Shown here one piece after another: positions 53,401 through 64,000 of a stretch of DNA of 64,000 nucleotides. Made by a program: the position numbers and the translations under genes. Below the pieces are notes generated by a model that was not told the origin of the DNA, did not search any database, and was given only the letters and a program-made list of their open reading frames with translations. Source of the DNA: Megalopta genalis (Eukaryota; Arthropoda; Insecta; Hymenoptera; Halictidae); NCBI RefSeq assembly GCF_051020955.1, contig NW_027476675.1, forward strand, positions 95,322 through 159,321, given 5' to 3'. Every line of letters starts with the position of its first letter. The first letter of the stretch is position 1.

Positions 53401-55920
53401 GCTAAATCAATTGTTTCGCATGGATTTGAAGCTGAGTCGTTTGTTTGGCATGGATTTGAAGCTAAGCCTTTAACTTCGCATTGATTTGAAGCTAAATCAT
53501 GTGTTTCGCATGAATTTGAAGATAACTCGTTCGTTTGGTCTGCATTTGAAGCTATTTCATTTATATCGCAAGTATTTGAATCTAAATCATGTGTTTCGCT
53601 CGGATTTGAAGATAAACCTTCTACTTCGCATGATTTGAAGCTAAATCAAGTTTATCACTATTATCTGAATCTATACCATTTGTTTCGCTTGGATTTGAAG
53701 CTAAGCCTTCTACGTCGCACTGATTTGAAGCTAAATCATGTATTTCGCATGAATTTGAAGATAACTCGTTCGTTTGGTCTGCATTTGAAGTTATTTCATT
53801 TATATCGCAAGTATTTGAATCTAAATCATGTGTTTCCCTCGGATTTGAAGATAAACCTTCTACTTCGCATGATTTGAAGCTAAATCATGTTTATCACAAT
53901 TATCTGAATCTATACCATTTGTTTGGTTGGATTTGAAGCTAAGCCTTCTACGTCGCACTGATTTGAAGCTAAATCATGTGTTTCGCATTAATTTGAAGAT
54001 AACTCGTTCGTTCGTCTGCATTTGAAGTTATTTCATTTATATCGCAAGTATTTGAATCTAAATCATATGTTTCGCATGAATTTGAAGCTAACTGTTTGTT
54101 CCGCCTGCATTTGAAGCTATATCACTTATATCGCAAGTATTTGAAGCTAGATCATTTGTTTCGCATGGATTTGAAGCTAAGCCTCTAACTTCGCATTGAT
54201 TTGAAGCTAAATCATGTGTTTCGCATGAATTTAAATATTTTTCTCGTTCGTTCGTCTGCATTTGAAGTTATTTCATTTATATCGCAAGTATTTGAATCTA
54301 AATCATGTGTTTCGCATGAATTTGAAGCTAACTGTTTGTTCCGCCTGCATTTGAAGCTATATGACTTATATCGCAAGTATTTGAAGCTAAATCATTCGTT
54401 TTGCATGGATTTGAAGCTAAACCTTCTACATCACATTGATTTGAAGCAAACTCATGTGTTTCTCTTGGATTTGAAGCTAACTCGTATGTTTCGCATGGAG
54501 TTGAAGGTAAAACATGTATAAAACAAGTATTTCAAGCTAAACTATTCTTTTCGCATGGATTTGAAGCTAAGCCTTCTACTTCGAATTGATTTGAAGCTAA
54601 ATCATGTGTTTCGCTCGGATTTGAAGCTGAGCTTTCTACTTCGCATGATTTGAAGCTAAATCAAATGTTCCGCATGGATTTGAAGCTAACTCGTTTGTTT
54701 CGCATGGATTTGAAGCTAAGCCTTCAACTTCGCATTGATTTGAAGCTAAATCATGTGTTTCGTATGAATTTGAATCGAACTGTTTGATTCGCATGCATTT
54801 GAAGCTATATCACTTATATCGCAAGTATTTGAAGCTAAATCATTTGTTTCGCATGGATTTGAAGGTAAACCTTCTACATCACATTGATTTGAAGCAAAAT
54901 CATGTGTTTCGCTTGGATTTGAAGCTAACTCGTATGTTTCGCATGGAGTTGAAGGTAAAACATGTATAAAACAAGTATTTCAAGCTAAACTATGCTTTTC
55001 GCATGTATTTGAAGATAATCCTACTACTTCGCATGGATTTGAAGTTAACTCGTATGTTTCGCATGCAGTTGAAGCTAAATCACGTATATCACAAGTATTT
55101 GAAGCTAACCCTTCTACTTCGAATGATTTGAAGCTAAATCATGTGTTTCTCTTGGATATGAAGCTAACTCGTTTGTTTCGCATGCAGTTGAAGCTAAATC
55201 ATGTTTATCACAAGTTTCTGAATCTAAACCATTTGTTTCGCTTGGATTTGAAGCTGTGCCTTCTACGTCGAACTGATTTGAAGCTAAATCTTGTTTTTCG
55301 CATGAATTTGAAGATATCTCGTTCGTTTGGTCTGCATTTGAAGCTATTTCATTTATATCGCAAGTATTTGAATCTAAATCATGTGTTTCGCACGGATTTG
55401 AAGCTAAGCCTTCTACTTCGCATGATTTGAAGCTAAATCATGTTTATCACAAGTATCTGAATCTAAAACATTTGTTGCGCTTGGATTTGAAGATAAGCCT
55501 TCTACTTCGCATTGATTTGAAGCTAAATCTTGTGTTTCGCATGGAATTGAAGCTAACTCATTTGTTTCGCCTGCATTTGAATCTATATCACTTATATCGC
55601 AAGCATTTGAAGCTAAATCATTGGTTTTGCTTGGATTTGAAGCTAAACCTTCTACATCACATTGATTTGAAGCTAAATCATGTGTTTCGCATTAATTTGA
55701 AGATAACTCTTTCGTTCGTCTGCATTTGAAGTTATTTCATTTATATCGCAAGTATTTGAATCTAAATCATGTGTTTCGCATGAATTTGAAGCTAACTGTT
55801 TGTTCCGCCTGCATTTGAAGCTATATCACTTATATCGCAAGTATTTGAAGCTAAATCATTTGTTTCGCATGTATTTGAAGCTAAGCCTTTAACTTCGCAT
55901 TGATTTGAAGCTAAATCATG
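53401..55920. repeat. Recurrence of the 36.8-38.5-kb subfamily
   Basis: Markers ctcgttcgtttggtctgc, gaagttatttcatttatatc and cgcatgatttgaagc return. Bases about 53,500-53,900 match 36,800-37,210 (offset 16,695). About 54,900-55,300 matches about 27,230-27,630 and 32,170-32,570 (55,128 corresponds to 27,459), including tcaagctaaactattctttt and gctgtgccttctacgtcgaa. Several monomers are one base short (aactgtttgttccgcctgc). No gene is seen. Confidence 0.84.
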
Positions 55921-56160
55921 TGTTTCGCATGGATTTGAAGCTATTTCATTTAAACCGCAAGTATTTGAAGCTATACCATTTGTTCCGCATTGATTTGAAG
56001 CTAAGACTACTACTTCGCATTGATTTGAAGCTGAATCATGTGTTTCGCATGGATTTGAAGCTATTTCATTTAAACCGCAAGTATTTGAAGCTATACCATT
56101 TGTTCCGCATTGATTTGAAGCTAAGACTACTACTTCGCATTGATTCGAAGTTAAATCATG
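55921..56160. repeat. 120-bp tandem pair (four-monomer unit)
   Basis: Bases 55,921-56,040 and 56,041-56,160 are adjacent four-monomer units sharing gctatttcatttaaaccgc and gctaagactactacttcgc; I see differences only near the last monomer (gattcgaagttaaatc against gatttgaagctgaatc). A four-monomer period is exceptional in an array organised in fives. Confidence 0.9.
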
Positions 56161-56495
56161 CGTTTCCCTTAGATTTGAAGCTAACTCGCCTTATTCACAT
56201 GCAGTTGAAGCTAAATCATGTTTATCACAAGTATCTGAATCCAAACGAATTGATTCGCATTGTTTTGAAGCTAAGCCTACTACTTCGCATTGATTTGAAG
56301 TTAAATCATGTGTTTCTCTTGGATCTGAAGCTAACTCGTTTGATTCGCATGCAGTTGACTCTAAATCGTGTTCATCACAAGTATTTGAAGCTAAACCACT
56401 TGTTTCGCATTTGTTTGAAGTTAAGCCTTCTACTTCGCATTGATTTGATGTTAAATCATGTGTCTCCATGGGATTTGAAGCTAACTAGCCTTATT
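56161..56495. repeat. Diverged HOR between two duplicated blocks
   Basis: These are five-monomer units with private markers (actcgccttattcacatg, ccatgggatttgaagc). They are similar to, but not a clean copy of, the segment that follows. No gene is seen. Confidence 0.8.
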
Positions 56496-57325
56496 CGCAC
56501 GCAGTTGAAGCTAAATCATGTTTATCACAAGTATCTGCATCCAAACCAATTGTTTCGCATTGTTTTGAAGCTAAGCCTACTACTTCGCATTGATTTGAAG
56601 TAAAATCATGTGTTTCTCTTGGATCTGATGCCAACTCGCTTGATTCGCATGCAGTTGAAGCTAAATCATGTTTATCACAAGTATTTGAACATAAACCATT
56701 TGTTTTGCATGGATTTGAAGTTAAGCATTCTACGTCGCACTGATTTGAAGCTAAATCATGTGTTTCTCATGGATTTGGAGCTAACTCGTTTATGTCACCT
56801 GCATTTGAAGCTATATCACTTATATCGCAAGTATCTGAAGCTAAATCATTTGTTTCTCAAGGATTTGAAGCTAAACCATCTACATGGCATTGATGTGAAG
56901 CTAAATCAATTGTATCGCTTGGATTTGACGCTAACTCGTTTGATTCGAATGCAGTTGAAGCCAAATCATGTTTATCACAAGCATTTGAAGCTAAACCATT
57001 TGTTTCGCATTGATTTGAAGCTAAGCCTACTACTTCGCATTGATTTGAAGTTAAATCATGTGTATCTCTTGGATTTGAAGCTAACTCGTTTGATTCGCAT
57101 GCAGTTGAAGCTAAATCATCTTTATCACAAGTATCTGAATCCAAACCAATTGTTTCGCATTGATTTGAAGCTAAGCCTAATACTTCGCATTGATTTGAAT
57201 CTAAATCATGTGTTTCGCATGGATTTGAAGCTAACTCGTTTGTTTCGCCTGCATTTAAAGCTATTTTATATAAACCGCAGGTATTTGAAGGTAAATCATT
57301 TGTTTCGCATGGATTTGAAGCTAAG
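56496..57325. repeat. Long-range duplicated segment, copy 2
   Basis: This is the partner of 38,511-39,340 (38,872 corresponds to 56,857). A one-base change near 56,598 (gaagtaaaatc for gaagttaaatc) puts a TAA into the long forward frame that is open in copy 1, so the frame was not maintained after the copy was made, or was opened later in the other. Confidence 0.88.
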
Positions 57326-57360
57326 CCTTCTACTTCGCATTGATTTGATGTTAAATCATG

Positions 57361-59483
57361 TGTTTCCCTTGGATTTGAAGCTAACTCGTTTGATTCGCAT
57401 TCAGTGGAAGCAAAATCATGTTTATCACAAGTATTTGTAGCTAAACAATTTGTTTCGCATTGATTTGATGCTAATCCTTCTACTTCGCATTGATTTGAAG
57501 GTAAATCATGTGATTCGCATGGATTTGAAGATAACTCGATTGTTTGACATGCAGTTGAATCTATATCACTTATATTCGCAAGTATCTGAATCCAAATAAT
57601 TCGTTTCGCATGGATATAAAGCTAAGCCTTCTAATTCGCATTGATTTGAAGCCAAATCATGTGTTTCGCTTATATTTGAAGCTAACTCGTATGTTTCGCA
57701 TGCAGTTGAAGCTAAATCATGTATATCACAAGTATTTGAAGCTGAACCATTTGTTTCGCATGAATATTAAGCTAAAAAATGGGTCTCGCATGAATATTAA
57801 GCTAAACCATGTGTTTCGCTTGAATTTGAAGCTAAATCATGTGTTTCGCATGGATTTGAAGCTAAGCCTTCTAGTTCGCATTGATCTGAAGCTAAATCAT
57901 GTGTTTCGCTTGGATTTGATGCCAACTCGTTTGTTTCGCATGCAGTTGCAGCTAAATCATGTATATCACAAATATTTGAAGCTAAAACATTTGATTCGCT
58001 TGGATTTGAAACTAAACCTTGTACTTCGCGTTGATTTGAATCTAAATCATGTGTTTCGCATGGATTTGAATCTATCTCGTTTGTTACGCCTGTATTTGAA
58101 GCTATGTCAATTACTTTCGCTAGTATTTGAAGCTCAATCATTCGTTTCGTATGGATTTGAAGCTACGCCTTCCACTTCGCATTGGTTTGAAGTTGAATTA
58201 TGTGTTTCCCTTGGATTGGAAGCTAACTCGTTTGTTTCGCCTGCATTTGAAGCTAAATCATGTATATCACAAGTATTTGAAGCTGAACCATTTGTTTTGC
58301 AAGAATATTAAGCTAAACCATGTGTTTCGCATGTATATTAAGCTAAACCATGGGTTTCGCTTGAATTTGAAGCTAAATCATGTGTTTCGCATGGATTTGA
58401 AGCTAACTCGTTTGTTTCGCCTGCATTTGAAGCTAAATCATGTATATCACAAGTATTTGAAACAAAACCATTTGATTTGCTTGGATTTGAAGCTAAACCA
58501 TCTACTTCGCATTGATTTCAATCTAAATCATGTGCTTCGAATGGATTTGCTTCTAACTCGTTTGTTTCGCCATCATTCGAAGATATATCACTTATATCGT
58601 ATTTATTTGAAGCTAAGTCATTTGTTTCGCACGGATTTGAAGCTAATCCTTCTACTTCGCTATGATTTGAAGCCAAAGCATGTGTTTCGCATGGCTTTAA
58701 AGCTAACTCGTTTGTTTCGCCTGCATCTGAAGTTATATCACTTATATTCGCAAGTATTTGAAACTAAATCATTCGTTTCGCATGGATTTGAAGCTAACTC
58801 GTTTGTTTCGGCTGCATTTGAAGCTATATCACTTATATTCGCAAGCATTTGAAGCTAAATCATTCGTTTTGCATGGATTTGAAGCTAAACCTTCTATATC
58901 ACATTGATTTGAAGCTAAACCAAGTTTGTCGCTTGGATTTGAAGCTGACTCGTCTGTTTCGCATGCAGTTCAAGCTAAATCATGTATATCACAAGTTTTT
59001 GAAGCTAAAGCATTTGATTCGCATTGATTTACAGCTAAGCCTTCAACTTCGCATTGATTTGAAGCTAAATCATGTTTATCACAAGTTTCTGAATCTAAAC
59101 CATTTGTTTCGCTTGGATTTGAAGCTGTGCCTTCTACGTCGAACTGATTTGAAGCTAAATCATGTGTTTCGCATGAATTTGAAGATAACTCGATCGTTCG
59201 TCTGCATTTGAAGTTATTTCATTCACTTGAATCTATATCACTTATATTCGCAAGTATTTGAAGCCAAATAATTCGTTTCGCATGGATTTGAAGCTAAGCC
59301 TTCTAATTCGCATTGATTTGAAGCTAAATCATGTGTTTCGCATGGATTTGAAGATAACTCGTCTGTTTCGCATGCAGTTGAAGCTAAATTACTAATATTC
59401 GCAAGCACTGAAGCCAAATCATTCGGTTCGCATGGATTTGAAACTAAGCCTCCTCCTTCGCACTAATATGATGCTATATCATG
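57361..59483. repeat. 2,123-bp HOR, copy 1
   Basis: It recurs at offset 2,123 (57,361 to 59,484; 57,610 to 59,733; 58,127 to 60,250; 58,849 to 60,972). It carries the paired gaatattaagctaa monomers with ctaaaaaatgggtctcgc near 57,770, ggatttgcttctaactcg near 58,545 and cgatcgttcgtctgcattt near 59,190. Several 1-bp losses and gains mean the length is not a multiple of 30. Confidence 0.9.
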
Positions 59484-61306
59484 TGTTTCCCTTGGATTTG
59501 AAGCTAACTCGTTTGATTCGCATTCAGTTGAAGCAAAATCATGTTTATCACAAGTATTTGTAGCTAAACAATTTGTTTCGCATTGATTTGATGCTAATCC
59601 TTCTACTTCGCATTGATTTGAAGGTAAATCATGTGATTCGCATGGATTTGAAGATAACTCGATTGTTTGACATGCAGTTGAATCTATATCACTTATATTC
59701 GCAAGTATCTGAATCCAAATAATTCGTTTCGCATGGATATAAAGCTAAGCCTTCTAATTCGCATTGATTTGAAGCTAAATCATGTGTTTCGCTTATATTT
59801 GAAGCTAACTCGTATGTTTCGCATGCAGTTGAAGCTAAATCATGTATATCACAAGTATTTGAAGCTGAACCATTTGTTTCGCATGAATATTAAGCTAAAA
59901 AATGGGTCTCGCATGAATATTAAGCTAAACCATGTGTTTCGCTTGAATTTGAAGCTAAATCATGTGTTTCGCATGGATTTGAAGCTAAGCCTTCTAGTTC
60001 GCATTGATCTGAAGCTAAATCATGTGTTTCGCTTGGATTTGATGCCAACTCGTTTGTTTCGCATGCAGTTGCAGCTAAATCATGTATATCACAAATATTT
60101 GAAGCTAAAACATTTGATTCGCTTGGATTTGAAACTAAACCTTGTACTTCGCGTTGATTTGAATCTAAATCATGTGTTTCGCATGGATTTGAATCTATCT
60201 CGTTTGTTACGCCTGTATTCGAAGCTATGTCAATTACTTTCGCTAGTATTTGAAGCTCAATCATTCGTTTTGTATGGATTTGAAGCTACGCCTTCCACTT
60301 CGCATTGATTTGAAGTTGAATTATGTGTTTCCCTTGGATTGGAAGCTAACTCGTTTGTTTCACCTGCATTTGAAGCTAAATCATGTATATCACAAGTATT
60401 TGAAGCTGAACCATTTGTTTTGCAAGAATATTAAGCTAAACCATGTGTTTCGCATGTATATTAAGCTAAACCATGGGTTTCGCTTGAATTTGAAGCTAAA
60501 TCATGTGTTTCGCATGGATTTGAAGCTAACTCGTTTGTTTCGCCTGCATTTGAAGCTAAATCATGTATATCACAAGTATTTGAAACAAAACCATTTGATT
60601 TGCTTGGATTTGAAGCTAAACCATCTACTTCGCATTGATTTCAATCTAAATCATGTGCTTCGAATGGATTTGCTTCTAACTCGTTTGTTTCGCCAGCATT
60701 CGAAGATATATCACTTATATCGTATTTATTTGAAGCTAAGTCATTTGTTTCGCACGGATTTGAAGCTAATCCTTCTACTTCGCTATGATTTGAAGCCAAA
60801 GCATGTGTTTCGCATGGCTTTAAAGCTAACTCGTTTGTTTCGCCTGCATCTGAATTTATATCACTTATATTCGCAAGTATTTGAAACTAAATCATTCGTT
60901 TCGCATGGATTTGAAGCTGACTCGTTTGTTTCGGCTGCATTTGAAGCTATATCACTTATATTCGCAAGCATTTGAAGCTAAATCATTCATTTTGCATGGA
61001 TTTGAAGCTAAACCTTCTATATCACATTGATTTGAAGCTAAACCAAGCTTGTCGCTTGGATTTGAAGCTGACTCGTCTGTTTCGCATGCAGTTCAAGTTA
61101 AATCATGTATATCACAAGTTTTTGAAGCTAAACCATTTGATTCGCATTGATTTACAGCTAAGCCTTCAACTTCGCATTGATTTGAAGCTAAATCATGTTT
61201 ATCACAAGTTTCTGAATCTAAACCATTTGTTTCGCTTGGATTTGAAGCTGTGCCTTCTACGTCGAACTGATTTGAAGCTAAATCATGTGTTTCGCATGAA
61301 TTTGAA
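59484..61306. repeat. 2,123-bp HOR, copy 2 (shortened to 1,823 bp)
   Basis: It matches copy 1 at offset 2,123 as far as about 61,400. There the segment corresponding to about 59,290-59,590 (300 bp) is missing, so copy 3 lies at offset 1,823 from copy 2 (59,733 corresponds to 61,556). The lost length equals two 150-bp units. The boundary with copy 3 is placed by length only. Confidence 0.86.
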
Positions 61307-61920
61307 GATAACTCGATCGTTCGTCTGCATTTGAAGTTATTTCATTCACTTGAATCTATATCACTTATATTCGCAAGTATTTGAAGCCAAATAATTCGTT
61401 TCGCATGGATTTGAAGCTAAGCCTTCTACTTCGCATTGATTTGAAGGTAAATCATGTGATTCGCATGGATTTGAAGATAACTCGATTGTTTGACATGCAG
61501 TTGAATCTATATCACTTATATTCGCAAGTATCTGAAGCCAAATAATTCGTTTCGCATGGATATAAAGCTAAGCCTTCTAATTCGCATTGATTTGAAGCTA
61601 AATCATGTGTTTCGCTTATATTTGAAGCTAACTCGTATGTTTCGCATGCAGTTGAAGCTAAATCATGTATATCACAAGTATTTGAAGCTGAACCATTTGT
61701 TTCGCATGAATATTAAGCTAAAAAATGGGTCTCGCATGAATATTAAGCTAAACCATGTGTTTCGCTTGAATTTGAAGCTAAATCATGTGTTTCGCATGGA
61801 TTTGAAGCTAAGCCTTCTACTTCGCATTGATCTGAAGCTAAATCATGTGTTTCGCTTGGATTTGAAGCTAACTCGTTTGTTTCGCATGCAGTTGAAGCTA
61901 AATCATGTATATCACAATTA
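61307..61920. repeat. 2,123-bp HOR, copy 3 (partial)
   Basis: It follows copies 1 and 2 through the aaaaaatgggtctcgc marker near 61,722. It leaves them in the monomers just after 61,800 (aagccttctacttcgc for aagccttctagttcgc) and is clearly different by 61,920 (attattttaatctaaacc). Confidence 0.84.
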
Positions 61921-63640
61921 TTTTAATCTAAACCATTTGTTTCGCATTGATTTGAAGCTAAGCCTTATACGTCGAATTCATTTAAAGCTAAATCATGAGT
62001 TTCGCAAGGATTTGAAGCTAACTCGTTTTTTTCGCATGCAGTTGAAGCTGAATTATGTATATCATAAGTATTTGAAGCTTAACCATTTGTTGCTCATGTA
62101 TTTGAAGCTTCTACTTCGCATTGATTTGAAGCTAAATCATGTGATTCGCATGGATTTGAACCTCACTCGTTTGTTTCGCCTGCATTTGAAGCTATATCGT
62201 TTATGTCGCAAGTATTTCAAACTAAATCGTTTGTTTCGCATGGATTTGAACCTAACTCGTTTGCTTCGCTTCCAGCTGAAGCTAAATCATTTATATCGTA
62301 AATATTTGAAGCTAAATCATTTGTTTCGCATGGATTTGAAGCTAAACCTTCTACCTCGCATTGATTTCAATATAAGACATGTGTTTCGCATGGATTTGAA
62401 GCTAACTCGCTTGTTTCGCTACCAGTAGAAGCTAAATCATTTATATCGTAAGTAGTAGAAGCAAAATCATTTGTTTCGAATGGATTCGAAGCTAAACCTT
62501 CCACTTCGCATTGATTTGAAGCTAAATCAGGTGTTTCGCATGCATTTGAAGCTATATCTTCTATTCCGCAGTGATTCGAAGAGAAATCATGGGTTTCGCA
62601 TGGGTTTGAAGCTAACTCGCTTGTTTCGCTTCCAGTTGCAGCTAAATCATATATATCGCAAGTATTTGGAGCTAAATCATTTGTTTCGCATGGATTTGAA
62701 GCTAAACCTTCTATTCGCATTGACTTGAAGCTAAATCTCTTGTTTCGCATGCTGTTGAAGCTAAATCATGTATGTCACAAGTATTTGAAGCTGAACCATT
62801 TGTTGCTCATATATTTGAAGCTTCTACTTCTCATTGATTTGAAGTTAAATCGTGTGTTTCGCATGGATTTGAAGCTAACTCGCTTGTTTCGCTTACAGTA
62901 GAAGCTAAATCATTTATATCGTAAGTATTAGAAGCTAAATCATTTGTTTCGAATGGATTCGAAGCTAAACCTTCCACTTCGCATTGATTCGAAGAGAAAT
63001 CATGGGTTTCGCATGGATTTGAAGCTAACTCGCTTGTTTCGCTTCCAGTTGCAGCTAAATCATATATATCGCAAGTATTTGGAGCTAAATCATTTGTTTC
63101 GCATGGATTCGAAGCTAAACCTTCTACTTCGCATTGATTTGAAGCTAAGTCATGTGATTCGTATGGATTTCAATCTAACTCGTTTGCTTCGCATGCAGTT
63201 GAAGCTAAATCATTTATTTTGCAAGTATCAGAAGCTAAATCATTTGTTTCGCATAGATTCCAAGCTAAACCTTCTACTTCGCATTGATTTGAAGCTAAAT
63301 CATGTGTTTCGCATGCATTTGAAGCTATATCTTCTATTCCGCATTGATTTGAAGAGAAATCATGGGTTTCGCATGGATTTGAAGCTAACGCGCTTGCTAC
63401 GCTTCCAGTTGCAGCTAAATCATTTATATCGCAAGTATTTGAAGTTAAATCATGTGTTTCGCATGGATTTGAAGATAAGCCTTCAACTTCGCATGGACTT
63501 GAAGCTAAATCATGTGTTTCGCATGCATTTGAAGCTAAATCATGTATATCACAAGTATTTGAAGCTGAACCATTTATTTCTCATGTATTTGAAGCAAAGC
63601 CTTCTACTTCGCATTGATTTGAAGATAAATCATGTGATTC
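61921..63640. repeat. Distinct right-hand subfamily
   Basis: Monomers with cttccagttgcagctaaatc, gtagaagctaaatcattt, gattcgaagagaaatcatgg and gaagctatatcttctattcc dominate here and are rare or absent elsewhere in the window. Local duplications include 62,440-62,520 against 62,915-62,995 and 62,575-62,700 against 62,990-63,115. No gene is seen. Confidence 0.82.
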
Positions 63641-64000
63641 GCTCTAATTTGAAGCTAAATCATGTGTTTCGCATGGATTTGAAGCTAACTCGTTTGTCTC
63701 GCCTGCATTTGAAGCTAAATCATGTATATCACAAGTATTTGAAACAAAACCATTTGATTTGCTTGGATTTGAAGCTAAACCATCTACTTCGCATTGATTT
63801 CAATCTAAATCATGTGCTTCGAATGGATTTGCTTCTAACTCGTTTGTTTCGCCAGCATTCGAAGCTATATCACTTATATCGAATTTATTTGAAGCTAAGT
63901 CATTTGTTTCGCACGGATTTGAAGCTAATCCTTCTACTTCGCTATGATTTGAAGCCAAAGCATGAGTTTCGCATGGCTTTAAAGCTAACTCGTTTGTTTC
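63641..64000. repeat. Partial extra copy of the 2,123-bp HOR
   Basis: It matches about 58,350-58,715 and 60,470-60,840, sharing tttgaaacaaaaccatttg, ggatttgcttctaactcg and gctatgatttgaagccaaag. It continues past the window edge. It shows that the 57-61-kb family resumes beyond the distinct 62-63.6-kb block. Confidence 0.85.

Larger units (their letters stand above)
1..64000. repeat. Continuous 30-bp tandem repeat (satellite-like) array filling the window
   Basis: Every stretch I read from first to last base is built of about 30-bp direct repeats. The best-kept part is the core atttgaagctaa (variants agttgaagctaa, attcgaagataa, atttcaaaataa, atttaaagctat). The rest is a variable linker that nearly always holds ttcgc or tcac, as in tcatgtgtttcgcatgg. 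I saw no inverted monomer and no stretch without the period, so the array runs off both ends. The length, uniform orientation and nested higher-order structure are those of satellite or giant minisatellite DNA of a eukaryotic nucleus; that is an inference, as no flanking sequence is present. No gene, tRNA, rRNA, transposon end or telomere repeat was found. I do not recognise the family and cannot name the species. Confidence 0.96.

Noticed and set aside
1..64000. CRISPR array (repeats of about 30 bp)
   Set aside because: The repeats abut with no unique spacers, vary in sequence and run for 64 kb; there are no cas genes.
1..64000. CENP-B box or other known centromere motif
   Set aside because: ttcgcatgg and ttcgcttgg recall its first half, but the required A and the CGGG half are absent.
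1..64000. Telomere repeat
   Set aside because: No TTAGGG, TTTAGGG or TTAGG runs are seen on either strand.
1..64000. Bacterial or phage repeat surface protein gene
   Set aside because: No frame stays open beyond 475 codons, there are no flanking genes or ribosome binding sites, and frame-shifting variants are amplified.

Overview
The whole 64 kb window is one uninterrupted head-to-tail tandem repeat array. I found no unique sequence, no recognisable gene, no RNA gene and no mobile element. The monomer is about 30 bp (about 2,130 monomers by simple division). It has a well-kept core, atttgaagctaa, and a variable 18-bp remainder that usually contains ttcgc. All monomers I read point the same way. 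Over most of the array the monomers alternate in a fixed order of five types, giving a 150-bp higher-order repeat (HOR); a clean example is 45,151-45,300. Consensus GC is about 37% (11 of 30 bases in a typical monomer, counted by hand).

Above the 150-bp level there is a nested hierarchy of duplications, visible as near-identical blocks at constant offsets: 1,230, 930 and 2,011 bp (1-4.5 kb); 301 bp (about 6.1-7.1 kb); 1,048 bp (10.8-13.2 kb); 3,600/3,150 bp plus many 150/450/750/900-bp steps (13-27 kb); a 4.94-kb tandem duplication (27.2-36.8 kb); 864 bp (37-38.4 kb); 749 bp (40.8-42.5 kb); 1,291, 2,343 and 3,634 bp (43.9-50.6 kb); 750 bp (50.9-51.9 kb); 120 bp (55.9-56.2 kb); and 2,123/1,823 bp (57.4-61.9 kb). 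Some blocks recur far apart, for example 38.5-39.3 kb again at 56.5-57.3 kb. The stretch from about 13 to 36.8 kb looks the most homogenised; 1-5, 37-43, 50-57 and 62-64 kb are more mixed.

Because 30 and 150 are multiples of three, and three of the six frames of the basic monomer lack a stop, the array throws up many long open frames (up to 475 codons on the + strand, 145 on the - strand). I judge these to be by-products. Each open frame is closed by stop codons, and shifted by 1-bp insertions and deletions, that were themselves amplified as fixed parts of the larger repeats; a protein-coding array would be expected to purge these.

The most economical reading is satellite or very large minisatellite DNA from a eukaryotic nuclear genome, evolving by unequal exchange in register with the 150-bp unit. 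The sequence alone does not identify the species, or say whether the array is centromeric, subtelomeric, interstitial or transcribed. No genes work together here; the interest lies in the repeat architecture, its history, and the unresolved question of whether it is transcribed.
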